Source: Acidimicrobiales bacterium (GTDB lineage: Bacteria > Actinomycetota > Acidimicrobiia > Acidimicrobiales > JAKAVM01). Taken from it: a stretch of 59,641 nucleotides of DNA. The position numbers were made by a program, and so were the translations under genes. The stretch is from contig DAIDHF010000015.1 of the NCBI GenBank assembly GCA_027452005.1, positions 1 to 59,641 on the forward strand. The letters are read 5' to 3'. Shown piece after piece: positions 7,580 through 16,490 of the stretch. The number at the start of each line of letters is the position of its first letter. Positions within the stretch are counted from its first letter, which is position 1. The notes under the pieces were generated by a model that made no database searches, was not told the origin of the DNA, and saw only the letters and a list, made by a program, of their open reading frames with translations.

Positions 7580-8473
7580 ATGGCAGTAAACATTGCTACG
7601 GAAGAAGAAGTACGTCGAATTGTAAGGCTCATTGAGTCAAACTCAGACGTGCGGGAAGCTGTTAGACGGGCCATATTGACCGAAGAGCTACTTGAGCTTC
7701 CCGAAAAGTTCGCCACGTTTGTAAACTCCATGGAGGAGTTTCGGTCTTCCATGGAGGAGTTTCGGGATTCTACGCTCGAGTTCCAGTCATCTATGGAAGA
7801 CTTCCGGACGTCAATGCTTGAGTTTCGCACTTCAATGGAAGACTTCCGGACGTCAATGCTTGAGTTTCGCACCTCAATGGAGGATTTCCGGACGTCAATG
7901 CTTGAGTTTCGCACCTCAATGGAGGAGTTCCGGACGTCAATGCTTGAGTTTCGCACCTCAATGGAGGAGTTCCGGACGTCAATGGAGGAATTCCGGTCCG
8001 TTACTGAAGAACGTCTCGATCGCCTGGAAGTCAGCGTTGGCCAGCTAAAGGGAGGTTACTTTGAAAGTAAGTGGAAGGAGAACGGTACGGCTTATCTGGG
8101 GAGCCAGAATTTTCGCAAGGTCCGCTATATAGACAAGAATATCCTGGCCAACCTACTAGACGAAGCAGTAGAAAACGGGGTTCTAGATGAAGAGCTAGAG
8201 AGTGACGTACTCTTGATTGATGCAGTTCACGGCGCTGTGAAAAAGGGTACTCTGGAGTCGGTATACATTGCCACTGAAGTGTCTAGTCGGGTACATGCGA
8301 CAGATGTTGAAAGAGCAATACGGCGTGCTAAATCTCTGGAGTTAGCCACGGTTACGACCACGGTTGCCTGTGTCGCCGGAGCTTCTATCGACGAACTAGC
8401 CAAGGCACTAGCTGATAGAAACAAGGTCATCGTCATCGAACCATCTGAGTGGGACGCAAATCAGGTCGCCTAG
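7580..8473 (+). CDS. Heptad-repeat coiled-coil protein with nuclease-like C-terminal domain
   Basis: The 297-residue protein has three parts. Residues 1-50 form a helical head (EEEVRRIVRLIESNSDVREAVRRA). Residues 50-145 are a tandem coiled coil of seven-residue units of the type MEEFRTS, with Met and Phe at the a and d positions. Residues 150-297 are a globular domain with VLLIDAVHG, YIATEVSSR and a terminal strand KVIVIEPSEW. That pattern resembles the PD-(D/E)XK-like domain of DUF3782-type proteins, although the usual Lys of ExK is replaced (EVS). Such proteins are often found as orphan genes in actinobacteria, cyanobacteria and archaea with no assigned role. It stands alone between two operons. 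A structural or DNA-handling role is inference. Confidence 0.7.
   Translation: MAVNIATEEEVRRIVRLIESNSDVREAVRRAILTEELLELPEKFATFVNSMEEFRSSMEEFRDSTLEFQSSMEDFRTSMLEFRTSMEDFRTSMLEFRTSMEDFRTSMLEFRTSMEEFRTSMLEFRTSMEEFRTSMEEFRSVTEERLDRLEVSVGQLKGGYFESKWKENGTAYLGSQNFRKVRYIDKNILANLLDEAVENGVLDEELESDVLLIDAVHGAVKKGTLESVYIATEVSSRVHATDVERAIRRAKSLELATVTTTVACVAGASIDELAKALADRNKVIVIEPSEWDANQVA
7801..7989 (+). repeat. 42-bp tandem repeat (two 21-bp subunits) inside the coiled-coil gene
   Basis: Units beginning with TTCCGGACGTCAATG recur exactly every 42 bp, starting at about 7801, 7843, 7885, 7927 and 7969. The last unit is only 21 bp long. Copies differ only at a few synonymous or near-synonymous sites (GAC/GAT/GAG, ACT/ACC). 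Each 21 bp encodes one coiled-coil heptad, so copy-number change would lengthen or shorten the rod in whole heptads without frameshift. Confidence 0.92.
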
Positions 8474-8611
8474 TCTGGAGCCAGACCCTTGGTCCCAACT
8501 TACCTACAAGGCGAAAGACCCTCTTCTTTAGGGGGAGAATTCAACTAATCGCCTCGGGTACCCACCCAGAGGCTTTGGTCCGGGTCCGGTTTCCATCCTG
8601 GGCACTCTTGG

Positions 8612-8620
8612 TGTTATAGT
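8612..8620 (+). promoter_or_regulatory. Extended -10 promoter of the lipase gene
   Basis: TGTTATAGT is a good extended -10 (TGn plus TATAGT). It would start transcription near 8627 and give a leader of about 46 nt that ends in AAGGAG (8663-8668) before the ATG at 8674. No clear -35 is present, as is usual for extended -10 promoters. Confidence 0.45.
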
Positions 8621-8673
8621 CCCAAGATGTGTTCACGGTCCGTTCAAATAACTCGGTCGCATAAGGAGCTTTA

Positions 8674-10044
8674 ATGAAGTCGAGATTTTCTTCCCAGATA
8701 CCACAAGTACGCTCTCTTGTCGCCGGGATCTCCCCAGCGAGGAACCACCGGATGAAAGGCCGACCCACAGTGGCCAGGTATGGATTTTTCGGTATCATGG
8801 TCGCGATAGTTGGGCTCGGCTTGGCATCTTGCTCTAGCTCACCCACGCCTCAGATCAACTCATCGGTCCTCGGCCAGCAGGTATCGGCGTCCACCTGGAC
8901 GTCTCCTGGTCCTTCGACTGTTCCGAGTTTTTATAACGTGTCCTACCCTCTAAAATCTGAACCACAAGGTACGATAATTAGGTATCAGCAGATAAAAGGG
9001 GTCCCGGGTTTTCCAGGCAACGCCAAGCTATACCGAATCTTGTACTACTCGAAAGATATCTACTCAAACGATATTGCCGTGTCGGGATATATTGCGTTAC
9101 CCAACTCAAAGGCTCCTTCTGGGGGAAGGCCAATTATTACCTGGGCCCATGGTACGACCGGGGTTGCCAGAATCTGTGCCCCGTCAATATTTACGAACGC
9201 TCCGGACGCGTCGGGTATCTACCTGGCCCCTGACCTCGTCACCTACCTGAACGCCGGGTACGTGGTTGCCGCAACCGACTACCAGGGACTTGGCGGACCT
9301 GGTATTCATCCCTACCTAGTCGGCCAGTCTGAAGGTCAAAACGTTCTCGATGCAGCCTTGGCAGCCCGAAAGTTTCCCAACTCAGACACCTCTAACAAGG
9401 TGGTAATAGTTGGACACTCTCAGGGAGGACAGTCGGCCCTGTTCGCCGGACAGCTGGCGCCTTCTTACGCAAGTTCCCTGAACGTGGTCGGAACGGTTGC
9501 GATTGCCCCGCTCACCGAAGTCCAAGAGGCTCTCCCGGTTGCATTAAAGTTAGGCAAGGGAGAACTGGGGCTACTGGCGAGTGCCGGGTTTGCCTGGGCT
9601 AAGACCTACCACGACCTGCCCATGACGTCCGTGTTCTATCCGTCAGCAATCTCCAAGATAACCTCACTGGAGACAAGTACCTGTGAGAGCCAGGTACAAA
9701 AGGGCATTGAGACCATGCCAACCAGCCAGATTATCCTACCTACATTCGCCACAAATCCGGCACTTGAGGCCCACTTGAGGGAGAACTCACCGGGTCTGAT
9801 CCACACCAACTCACCGATTCTTATTCTCCAGGGACTTTCCGACACGACCATCCCGGCGATTTTGGCCGAGACCTTCGAGGCTAACCAGTGCCCTCAGGTA
9901 AGCGACAACTTGGCCCTACGCCTATACCCTGGGGCTACTCACTCAGGGGTCCTCAGGCCGTCGGCTGCTGACATGCTTACTTGGATCTCCCAGAGATTTT
10001 CTGGCCAACCGGTTACGCCAGGCTGTAGTAAGGTGACCGCTTAA
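8674..10044 (+). CDS. Secreted lipase, lipoprotein (LIP / alpha-beta hydrolase family)
   Basis: The product is an alpha/beta hydrolase of the secretory lipase type that cleaves carboxylic esters outside the membrane. The nucleophile elbow is VIVGHSQGGQSA (Ser249), the acid is probably the Asp of QGLSDTTIP near residue 400, and the base is the His of PGATHSGVL near 434. A lipoprotein signal ends in GLGLASC with the lipobox Cys at residue 53. ATG 8674 has AAGGAG 5 nt upstream. An internal ATG at 8752 (GAGGA upstream) would give a more usual 27-residue signal peptide and is a serious alternative start. The gene ends by overlapping the opposing LCP gene by 4 bp. Known LIP members act on triglycerides or short-chain esters, but the substrate here is not known. 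Confidence 0.85.
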   Translation: MKSRFSSQIPQVRSLVAGISPARNHRMKGRPTVARYGFFGIMVAIVGLGLASCSSSPTPQINSSVLGQQVSASTWTSPGPSTVPSFYNVSYPLKSEPQGTIIRYQQIKGVPGFPGNAKLYRILYYSKDIYSNDIAVSGYIALPNSKAPSGGRPIITWAHGTTGVARICAPSIFTNAPDASGIYLAPDLVTYLNAGYVVAATDYQGLGGPGIHPYLVGQSEGQNVLDAALAARKFPNSDTSNKVVIVGHSQGGQSALFAGQLAPSYASSLNVVGTVAIAPLTEVQEALPVALKLGKGELGLLASAGFAWAKTYHDLPMTSVFYPSAISKITSLETSTCESQVQKGIETMPTSQIILPTFATNPALEAHLRENSPGLIHTNSPILILQGLSDTTIPAILAETFEANQCPQVSDNLALRLYPGATHSGVLRPSAADMLTWISQRFSGQPVTPGCSKVTA

Positions 10045-11738
10045 CCGTTGAAGTCAGCATTTACCACCTTAGACCCAGGCGGGCATGCCCGAGGGTCCCA
10101 GGGCTCTAGGGGGTTTTGTGAGTTAGTTGCTGGTCCAATTGGACTGGTCGTGGTGGTGGTCTGAGAGACCGTCGTGGGAGTAGTTGGCTGAGTTGCCGAT
10201 GATCGAGAACTCCTCGCTGATGTTGTCCCAGAGATAGTTGTTGAGGGACTAGAAGGAGGAGTCTGGTTAGAGTATCCGGCCGAGATAGGTCCTCCGGAAG
10301 TAAACGTGTTTACTACGGCGTTCATGGTCATATTTACTACCACGTCTACACCAGAAGGGGTAGGGTCTTGCTCAAGCATGACTGCCCCGCTCAGGTTATC
10401 GGCCACCCGCTGGGCATCGGCAAGGGTCGCCGGACCGCTGTAAACTACCGTGGCTTCTGCCGGGGTGCCAACTGGGGGACTACCAGGACCAGCTGTCACT
10501 GAGAACCCGGCCTGGGAGAGTCCCTGGATAGTGGTAGCTCCAACACTAGAACTCCCAGAGGTGTTGTCTACCTGGACGGTAATGCCGATAGGAGACAGGC
10601 TTGCTGCGGGTGGTCCAGATAGACCGAGCCATGAATCTATTGAATTCTGGTCGAAGGGTTCCGAAGGGAAGACCACGTCGGCATAGGGGATACCCTTGTA
10701 GTAGTACCCGGTCGAATTGATATACACGGGCATGGTCGCCTGAAACATCGTACCCGGATTGGTCGAGTGATAGGTGGTGACCAATCCGAGCAAAGTAGAA
10801 AATCCCATCCCCGAATCAACGGTCAGTTGTGGGACAACCGCCCTCAGGATCGAGTTATCCTCGATTGGATTTCCAAGTCCTTGTTGCTGAACCTGTGAAG
10901 CTAACACCTTGAGGAACTCATGGTTTCTCCTGATCCTCGACAGGTCTCCCCCTCCGTCGTAGTTCCAGCGCCCGTCTTGGTAGTACCACATATGTCGAGC
11001 CCTAACCTCGGCTAGGGCCTGAAAACCGTCTAGGTGTAGACAACCAGTCTCTAAGACGTGATTTTGATTTAGTCCCGAATACGAGTCGTACACGGGTTCG
11101 GGAAAGTACATGTCTATTCCCCCAAGCGCGTTAACGACTCCTTGAAAACTGTCAAAGTTCAACTCAACGAAGTGATTAATTGGGATCCCGAAGTCCTGCT
11201 CAATGGCTTCTACGAGACGTCGGGGTCCGTAATTGAGAGCCGAGTCAATCTTGAGCGGATTGGCCAGGCCAGGAATTGGCGCCAACATGTCTCTCGGGAT
11301 TGACAAGAGCGACACGCTCTTGGTCTGGGGGTTGAGGTGGAGCAACATTATTACGTCACTCCTGGCCCCTCCGACCTGAGAGCACGACCCGAAGGAACCT
11401 ACCTGGTTGTTGTTCAGAGCACACCTGGAGTTATTCCCGACCATGAGTATGTTCATAGGTCTGTTTGACCCGACCGCTTTCAGACCACCGACGTCTACCC
11501 TGTGGATCTGGTTGTACTCATATATTCCATAGCCCACGGCCCCCCCCACTAAGACGACTATCAGACCGACTATAGAGACCACGCTCACAACACCACGTTT
11601 CTTCCACTTCTTCCTGGAGCGGTAGACGTTGGCCTGTTTACGCATCCGGCTTATCTCAGTGCGAGACATCCCGTCCAAAGACTCTGGAGAGACCTGGTCC
11701 CCTCCGGTATTATCTGGCGTCTTGGGCGAATTGCTCAT
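10041..11738 (-). CDS. LytR-CpsA-Psr (LCP) family protein
   Basis: LCP proteins transfer glycopolymers from lipid carriers to peptidoglycan. In actinobacteria this includes arabinogalactan or teichoic-type polymers. The 565-residue protein has a cytoplasmic N-terminus, one membrane helix (about 50-72) and an LCP domain (about 91-290). That domain carries RSDVIMLLHL, the key SIPRDML motif, KIDSALNYGP and VRARH. A LytR_C domain follows (about 388-468, GITVQVDNTSG), then a Ser/Thr/Pro-rich tail likely to span the wall. It is the last gene of the five-gene minus-strand envelope operon, 28 bp behind the phosphoesterase gene. An activity in wall-polymer attachment is well supported by family; the polymer is unknown. 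Confidence 0.9.
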   Translation of the reverse strand: MSNSPKTPDNTGGDQVSPESLDGMSRTEISRMRKQANVYRSRKKWKKRGVVSVVSIVGLIVVLVGGAVGYGIYEYNQIHRVDVGGLKAVGSNRPMNILMVGNNSRCALNNNQVGSFGSCSQVGGARSDVIMLLHLNPQTKSVSLLSIPRDMLAPIPGLANPLKIDSALNYGPRRLVEAIEQDFGIPINHFVELNFDSFQGVVNALGGIDMYFPEPVYDSYSGLNQNHVLETGCLHLDGFQALAEVRARHMWYYQDGRWNYDGGGDLSRIRRNHEFLKVLASQVQQQGLGNPIEDNSILRAVVPQLTVDSGMGFSTLLGLVTTYHSTNPGTMFQATMPVYINSTGYYYKGIPYADVVFPSEPFDQNSIDSWLGLSGPPAASLSPIGITVQVDNTSGSSSVGATTIQGLSQAGFSVTAGPGSPPVGTPAEATVVYSGPATLADAQRVADNLSGAVMLEQDPTPSGVDVVVNMTMNAVVNTFTSGGPISAGYSNQTPPSSPSTTISGTTSARSSRSSATQPTTPTTVSQTTTTTSPIGPATNSQNPLEPWDPRACPPGSKVVNADFNG

Positions 11739-11766
11739 GGTTGGAAACTTGCTCGGGAAAGGTCGT

Positions 11767-13386
11767 CTAGCAGGTGGTCCGACGCCTAGCCAGACCTGGT
11801 ATCTGATTGGGCATAGAAAGTTGGACGGGTATGTTCAGGGAGGGTGGTGGGTTCAACAGTGACATGGGGCTAGATGTGTTGGGGCAAACAGCCGAGACCA
11901 CCTGACTGGATTGACTGGTAGCAGGAAGATTAGGTAAGGCTCTAGACGAGGACTTCAAGTCGAGCGTAGAGAACAGGTTCCCGACTGTGTTGCGCCTCCA
12001 GGTTGAGATGTTCCCTATCTTCACCCCGAACCTGGTCTCTAAGAACTGAAGGGCCGAGGTATGGTCGAAACGGTCCGAGTTTATCCACCCACCAGCCGAG
12101 TATGGGGAGACCACCAACAGGGGAACCCTAAAGCCCAGCCCGATCGGACCGGAAATTCCCCCAGACTCTGGAAGGTCTAACCCGGCACCTAGAAACTCGC
12201 CCGGGGTGCCAGATGGTGGAACCGGAGGCGCCACGTGGTCAAAAAAACCACCGTTCTCGTCAAAGAAGATAAACAGGGCCGTCTTAGCCCACACGTCAGG
12301 GTTGCTGGTCAAGATGCTCAGGACCTGGCTTACAAAATACTCGGCATTCGACGGGGTTCCAGAAGGGTGCATCGAGTCGACAATCGACGGGATCATCCAG
12401 GAAACCTGTGGAAGGTTCCCTGACTTTACGTCGGTCTCAAAGTCATCGGGCCATGCTGGAAGGAAGGCCTTTTGATAGAGAGGAGAGTTGGTGTTAGACA
12501 CCAAGTTCTCAAAGTACAAGAGCGCGTTGAATCCTATTGCCAGGTTCAGGTCTTCAAGAGGACCCACCGAGGCACCCGGTGGTTGATAGACCTTCCAGGA
12601 CACGTTTGCGCTCTCTAGGACCTCGGGCATCGAGGTCCATTTAGCACTCCCGACTGACGGACCAGCCTGGCTGGTGTTAGGGGTAATAATCACCGGCCCT
12701 CCGTCCGTCCCATCCGGATCTATAGTTCCCGATAGCCAGTACAGGCGGTTGGGCATGGTAGGTCCAATCACCGAACAGAACGCGTTATCACACAGGGTAA
12801 AATTGTCTGCTAGTGACCAAAGAAAGGGCAGGTCGGTTCGGTCCAGATAGCTCATAACAAGTGGCCCCTGTCCCGGGCCGTCATTTCCCGGTGCACAGTG
12901 GACCTCAACAAAGGAGTCCATCTTCCCGCCGTTCCAGCTCTTGTGCTGGGTAACCCAGTCGTGGCTGGGGAAGGCCGACGATCCCGCACACTGAGCGGCC
13001 ACGGTAGCCGCGTCCAGGTGATAGGGCAGCAGCTTACCGGCTGGGCTCTGATCGGAGGGCGCCTCGGGCCAGGTCTGGGCAAACACCCCCAGGCTGTCTC
13101 GGGGGTGATCACCATACCCGTTCACCCCCGGGTAGGTTCCAAAACACCCGTCAAAGGACCGATTTTCGAGCATCAACATGACCACGTGGTCGATCGAACC
13201 AGCCCCGGCCCCGGGCTTTGGCCTACACATGGTTGCGGCGTGTTTGGCGAGTTCGCCAGCCGAGCACCCCCCGAGTGCCCCGGCTCCGACCAATCCTAGC
13301 GTGGAAGCTAAGAAAGTCCTCCTGGAAAAACCGGGTGAAGCGGTCAGTTTTCCCCCCGTGGGTTCACTGTGATTACGTTCGGCCAT
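11767..13386 (-). CDS. Tat-exported phosphoesterase (phospholipase C / acid phosphatase family)
   Basis: The product belongs to the bacterial phospholipase C-type phosphoesterases, which hydrolyse phosphodiester or phosphomonoester bonds outside the cell. ATG at 13386 places a twin-arginine signal (FSRRTFLAS) at residues 20-28, followed by a hydrophobic core and GALGGC, which also fits a lipobox (Cys41). The frame is open upstream to 13503, but that part overlaps the GH43-like gene and gives no signal. Family motifs are HVVMLMLENRSFDGCFG (metal and nucleophile region), FTLCDNAFCSVIGPTMPNR and FIFFDENGGFFDHV. It sits between the GH43-like and LCP genes in one operon, so phosphate release or envelope-lipid turnover is plausible. 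No clear ribosome-binding site was seen. Confidence 0.87.
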   Translation of the reverse strand: MAERNHSEPTGGKLTASPGFSRRTFLASTLGLVGAGALGGCSAGELAKHAATMCRPKPGAGAGSIDHVVMLMLENRSFDGCFGTYPGVNGYGDHPRDSLGVFAQTWPEAPSDQSPAGKLLPYHLDAATVAAQCAGSSAFPSHDWVTQHKSWNGGKMDSFVEVHCAPGNDGPGQGPLVMSYLDRTDLPFLWSLADNFTLCDNAFCSVIGPTMPNRLYWLSGTIDPDGTDGGPVIITPNTSQAGPSVGSAKWTSMPEVLESANVSWKVYQPPGASVGPLEDLNLAIGFNALLYFENLVSNTNSPLYQKAFLPAWPDDFETDVKSGNLPQVSWMIPSIVDSMHPSGTPSNAEYFVSQVLSILTSNPDVWAKTALFIFFDENGGFFDHVAPPVPPSGTPGEFLGAGLDLPESGGISGPIGLGFRVPLLVVSPYSAGGWINSDRFDHTSALQFLETRFGVKIGNISTWRRNTVGNLFSTLDLKSSSRALPNLPATSQSSQVVSAVCPNTSSPMSLLNPPPSLNIPVQLSMPNQIPGLARRRTTC

Positions 13387-13454
13387 GGTAAGGCAGTTTA
13401 GTGGGCGGACCCCCAAACTTGGTTGCATGGGTCCACAAAAAACCAGTCCCGGGC

Positions 13455-15245
13455 TTACTGAAAGTTCAGGGCCCCCAGGTAGAGTTCCCTGGAACCCCCA
13501 CATCCGTAGGAGGTGCAGTTATTATCCCAGGCCGCATAGGCAAAAAACCACTCCCCCTGGGATGGATCAAAAAATGCCATCCCGCCCCCGGGACCGAGCA
13601 CTTGGCCACCGGGCACCTGATTTGATCCATAGGAAAACAAGATCGGACCACTCTGGGGCTGGACACAGGGACCCTGGGGAGACGAGCACACTGCGTATCC
13701 CTCACCGTAACCCCCCGAATCCCACAGCCCCCCTGGAAAGAACAGGTAGTAGGTCCCCGCGTTTTCAATCATTTCAGGATTTTCAATGGTGGCTTCCCAG
13801 GGATGGTTAAACATGTCCTGAAACAAGATCTGGGAGGCAGGACCAACGAGGGAGGTCCCATTTCCGGAGACCTCCTGGGCCCACAACCAGGCAGGTTGGG
13901 TAGATGACCCGTCGTTGGTCTTCCAGTCCAGCCAGATCTGACCAGATGAATCCTGAAAGGGTTGAGGATCAATAGATCCCCCGTAGCTAACCTGGCAGAT
14001 CAACGGTCCCGTGGACGAGTCAATATAGGGTCCCGTGGGATCCCGGGAGGTTGCCACCGAGATGCAGTAGTGCCCATTGGACGTGTCGACGGCGTCGTAG
14101 TACATCGTCCAGGTCCCGGAGATATCTATGACCCCGGGCGAGGTCTGGGTATTTGGTGTCTCCCACCCGGGTAGATACGGGAGGGCGGTTGATCCGGTTG
14201 CTAACCCGTCGGCGGGTTCCCAACCAGAGTACGGACACAGCCTACCCGCACATCTTAGGGCACCAATCCAGTTGCCCCAAATGGTCCCGGTTGTCAGGGC
14301 GTAGTAGACGCCCTTATACACAAACATGTCCGGGTCAGGGGCATCTTGGGAGAAAGCTGGCTGTGGGGACGGGGTGATCAGAGGTAGTTGGGGACTAGCC
14401 GGAGCCTGGGTGGTCGGGCTGGGTGAACCACCCCCAGCCAGCGAGAGCCCGGGCTGAGTAGTTGACCCGCCCGTGGCCAGTGTAGAGCTTTGATCGAGCG
14501 AGTCAACTGGCAGTGAACTTTGACTTGCCGGGTCACCGGGAAGTGAACTCGTCCCCGTCACACCGGCTGGTGAAAAAGTTGAATGGCTAGAGTTGGTGAC
14601 GTGGGAGGTGACCGGTGGCGTGGATGGTGGCGGGCTAGTCGAGGGATCAGACACGCCGGGGACCTGTTTGTTGTTAGTCCCCAACTTTGTAGAAAGGCCC
14701 AAGGACCTAGCTGCACTGGTCATGGCCGCATAAACAGGTAACGACCCAGGTATGCCCGGTTCTCTCGACCCCCCCGGAGAGGTTTTCGTGGAATTTGCAA
14801 TTGCCAGGCTAACTCCGTCCTGGCTTGGGGCACTTTGGGGCTTTCCGTTCCCGCAACCCGCGCTTGAGTAACACCCAGGTCCATCTACGTTGATAGGACT
14901 CGGGGCCCTTGGTATTACCTTCACCTGGGCCCAGGTGTAGATTGCGACCCCGACCGCGCCAAGAAGACAGATTATTGCAAAGATTCCTAGCGGACTTCGC
15001 AGAAAGCGGCGGAATCGACCTGACTGTGGGCCGGTGACCGTAGAACTCGCTCTCGCCCGGTTGTCACCTGAATATCCCGCCGATCTACTCTCGGACCCAA
15101 CGTCACTACGAGCTGACCGGTCAGGCGATGAACTACTGCTCGGGTCCCTCGCCCCGGGTTCATTCATCCCGGGGGCACCTGGGAGACTCACCGCCGATAT
15201 GTCCCCTTGCCGGGTCTCTGAAATAATTTTGATCCTAGGCCTCAA
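13455..15245 (-). CDS. Membrane-anchored GH43-like glycoside hydrolase
   Basis: This 596-residue protein has a cytoplasmic basic/Ser-rich head (1-80), one membrane helix (about 84-105), a long Ser/Thr/Pro/Gly-rich extracellular stalk (about 110-295), and a five-bladed propeller domain from about 298. Three acidic sites fit GH43 arabinosidases/xylosidases: the base in DAPDPDMF, the Asp in MYYDAVDTSNGHY and the acid in ENPEMIENAGTYYLFF. The TTG start overlaps the stop of the upstream DUF3817-like gene as TTGA and follows GGTGGAG, which suggests translational coupling. A later ATG at 15167 is possible. Cleavage of arabinose- or xylose-containing glycans is the family role. Linkage to an LCP gene suggests trimming or remodelling of the cell's own wall polymer, which is inference. 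Confidence 0.78.
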   Translation of the reverse strand: MRPRIKIISETRQGDISAVSLPGAPGMNEPGARDPSSSSSPDRSARSDVGSESRSAGYSGDNRARASSTVTGPQSGRFRRFLRSPLGIFAIICLLGAVGVAIYTWAQVKVIPRAPSPINVDGPGCYSSAGCGNGKPQSAPSQDGVSLAIANSTKTSPGGSREPGIPGSLPVYAAMTSAARSLGLSTKLGTNNKQVPGVSDPSTSPPPSTPPVTSHVTNSSHSTFSPAGVTGTSSLPGDPASQSSLPVDSLDQSSTLATGGSTTQPGLSLAGGGSPSPTTQAPASPQLPLITPSPQPAFSQDAPDPDMFVYKGVYYALTTGTIWGNWIGALRCAGRLCPYSGWEPADGLATGSTALPYLPGWETPNTQTSPGVIDISGTWTMYYDAVDTSNGHYCISVATSRDPTGPYIDSSTGPLICQVSYGGSIDPQPFQDSSGQIWLDWKTNDGSSTQPAWLWAQEVSGNGTSLVGPASQILFQDMFNHPWEATIENPEMIENAGTYYLFFPGGLWDSGGYGEGYAVCSSPQGPCVQPQSGPILFSYGSNQVPGGQVLGPGGGMAFFDPSQGEWFFAYAAWDNNCTSYGCGGSRELYLGALNFQ

Positions 15246-15688
15246 GGTTGGTCTCCACCGGGCACCTCGGCCGTGGTTTCCATCCCACCAAGGCGGCCGG
15301 AAAACTCATCTAGTACCTTCTTGGTAGTTAGGTGCTCCACGACAAAGGCAACCCCTGGGACTAGACCCGCCAATACCGGCGGGAGTAGGGCCAAAACGTT
15401 CCACCGACACCTAAACAAGATCAGGTCAACAGCCGACAAGAGATACAAGATGTAGAAGATCCCATGTATCGGCCCGACAATCTCCACGACCACCTTGGAC
15501 CCGGCCAGGTACTGGAGAGGAACTCCAACAAAGACAAGCAGGCTAAGTCCGACACCAACCACGTAGGCCAACACCCTGTAACGCATTAAGGCCCCTCGTA
15601 GCGAGCCTTCAAAGAATAACCCGAGCTGGCTCTGAGGTGCCGGGGAACCCGACAACACCCTATCCCCGCCAGGTTTTTCGTTTGCCAC
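15242..15688 (-). CDS. DUF3817-type integral membrane protein
   Basis: This protein has 148 residues from a GTG start (15688), which overlaps the upstream gene by 29 bp. Three hydrophobic segments are visible: YRVLAYVVGVGLSLLVFVGV, VEIVGPIHGIFYILYLLSAV with the characteristic GPxHG, and NVLALLPPVLAGLVPGVAFV. The pattern matches the DUF3817 family of small actinobacterial and proteobacterial membrane proteins of unknown function. A charged tail (EHLTTKKVLDEF) follows. It is the second gene of the envelope operon and its stop overlaps the start of the GH43-like gene. Confidence 0.75.
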   Translation of the reverse strand: MANEKPGGDRVLSGSPAPQSQLGLFFEGSLRGALMRYRVLAYVVGVGLSLLVFVGVPLQYLAGSKVVVEIVGPIHGIFYILYLLSAVDLILFRCRWNVLALLPPVLAGLVPGVAFVVEHLTTKKVLDEFSGRLGGMETTAEVPGGDQP

Positions 15689-16217
15689 TTTGCGCTAGCC
15701 CCTTTAGATAGCGGTTGTAAGCCGCACGCTCTGGGTCATCGTCTTCATCGTCTTGCCCATTATAACCGGGGCTCGGTCCAGCTGGGCTACTCACCCTATC
15801 TTGGGGCGAGTTTTCACCACTAGTCTCGATATTTTGAGGCCGACGCAATCCACCTGGTGCGTTATGAGGTTCCTGGTCTACCCGAGATTGAACCTCGTCG
15901 GCTCCAACTGGCAATCTAGAGCCCGGCGTGACAACTTTTGGAGCCTCGGGTAGCTCGTGGACCAGCTTCCACCAGAAAAACACCGAGTACACGGCAAATA
16001 TGGGCCACTCTATTGAGTAGACGTAACTGGCAAAATTTCCACTCAGGGCCCTATTTACCTGCCACCAGGCCGCAAACAGGCAGCCGGGAAATACCACGAC
16101 AAGTGCCAGGTGGGCAAGAATGGCTCTCCTGGAAAACCAGTCGACACCCAGTCGACTAGGTGAGTCGTGAGATGTTGAAGTTTGCCTTGCTGGTGACACG
16201 TAAGAACTCCCGACCAA
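15660..16217 (-). CDS. Two-helix membrane protein, unknown
   Basis: The first gene of the envelope operon encodes 185 residues, if it begins at TTG (16217). A GTG at 16199 is possible and the start is uncertain. Two membrane segments are clear: AILAHLALVVVFPGCLFAAWW and WPIFAVYSVFFWWKLVHEL. A disordered acidic and polar tail ends with DDEDDDPERAAYNRYLKGLAQ. Proteins of this shape, with RRAILAHLALVV and a YSVEWP-like second helix, are common near DUF3817 genes in actinobacteria, but I know no assigned function. The tail overlaps the next gene by 29 bp. Confidence 0.65.
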   Translation of the reverse strand: MVGSSYVSPARQTSTSHDSPSRLGVDWFSRRAILAHLALVVVFPGCLFAAWWQVNRALSGNFASYVYSIEWPIFAVYSVFFWWKLVHELPEAPKVVTPGSRLPVGADEVQSRVDQEPHNAPGGLRRPQNIETSGENSPQDRVSSPAGPSPGYNGQDDEDDDPERAAYNRYLKGLAQSGKRKTWRG

Positions 16218-16460
16218 CCCCGTAGGTTAGTGACCATTTCATGTTATCTATATGCGTGTTATCGTACGTTGAAAGTCTAGAGCCAACCAGAACAAATTGA
16301 CAGTACGGGCTTGATTCCAAAAGCTCATTTTCCTGATCGACTAACTACCAGTCCATTATGTCTTTTTACAAATGCCCTCAAGGATCTGGACTAGGTGGAC
16401 GACACTGACTAGTGAGCATCATTGAACCGGCGGAGGCTACATGAAAGTCTACAAATTGAT

Positions 16461-16469
16461 TGGTAAACT
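16461..16469 (+). promoter_or_regulatory. Extended -10 promoter of the 71-aa protein
   Basis: TGGTAAACT (TGn plus TAAACT) lies 22 nt before the ATG at 16491. It gives a short leader of about 15 nt that carries GTGGAG. No -35 is evident. Confidence 0.38.
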
Positions 16470-16490
16470 CTCTTGAGTGGAGTTGTGGCG

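Noticed and set aside
7576..7982. Antisense and shifted frames through the repeat region with serine-rich repeated peptides
   Set aside because: They are mirror images of the 42-bp tandem repeats and have no ribosome-binding site or family likeness.
13387..13503. Longer N-terminus of the phosphoesterase
   Set aside because: It would put 39 residues before the twin-arginine motif and overlap the end of the GH43-like gene.
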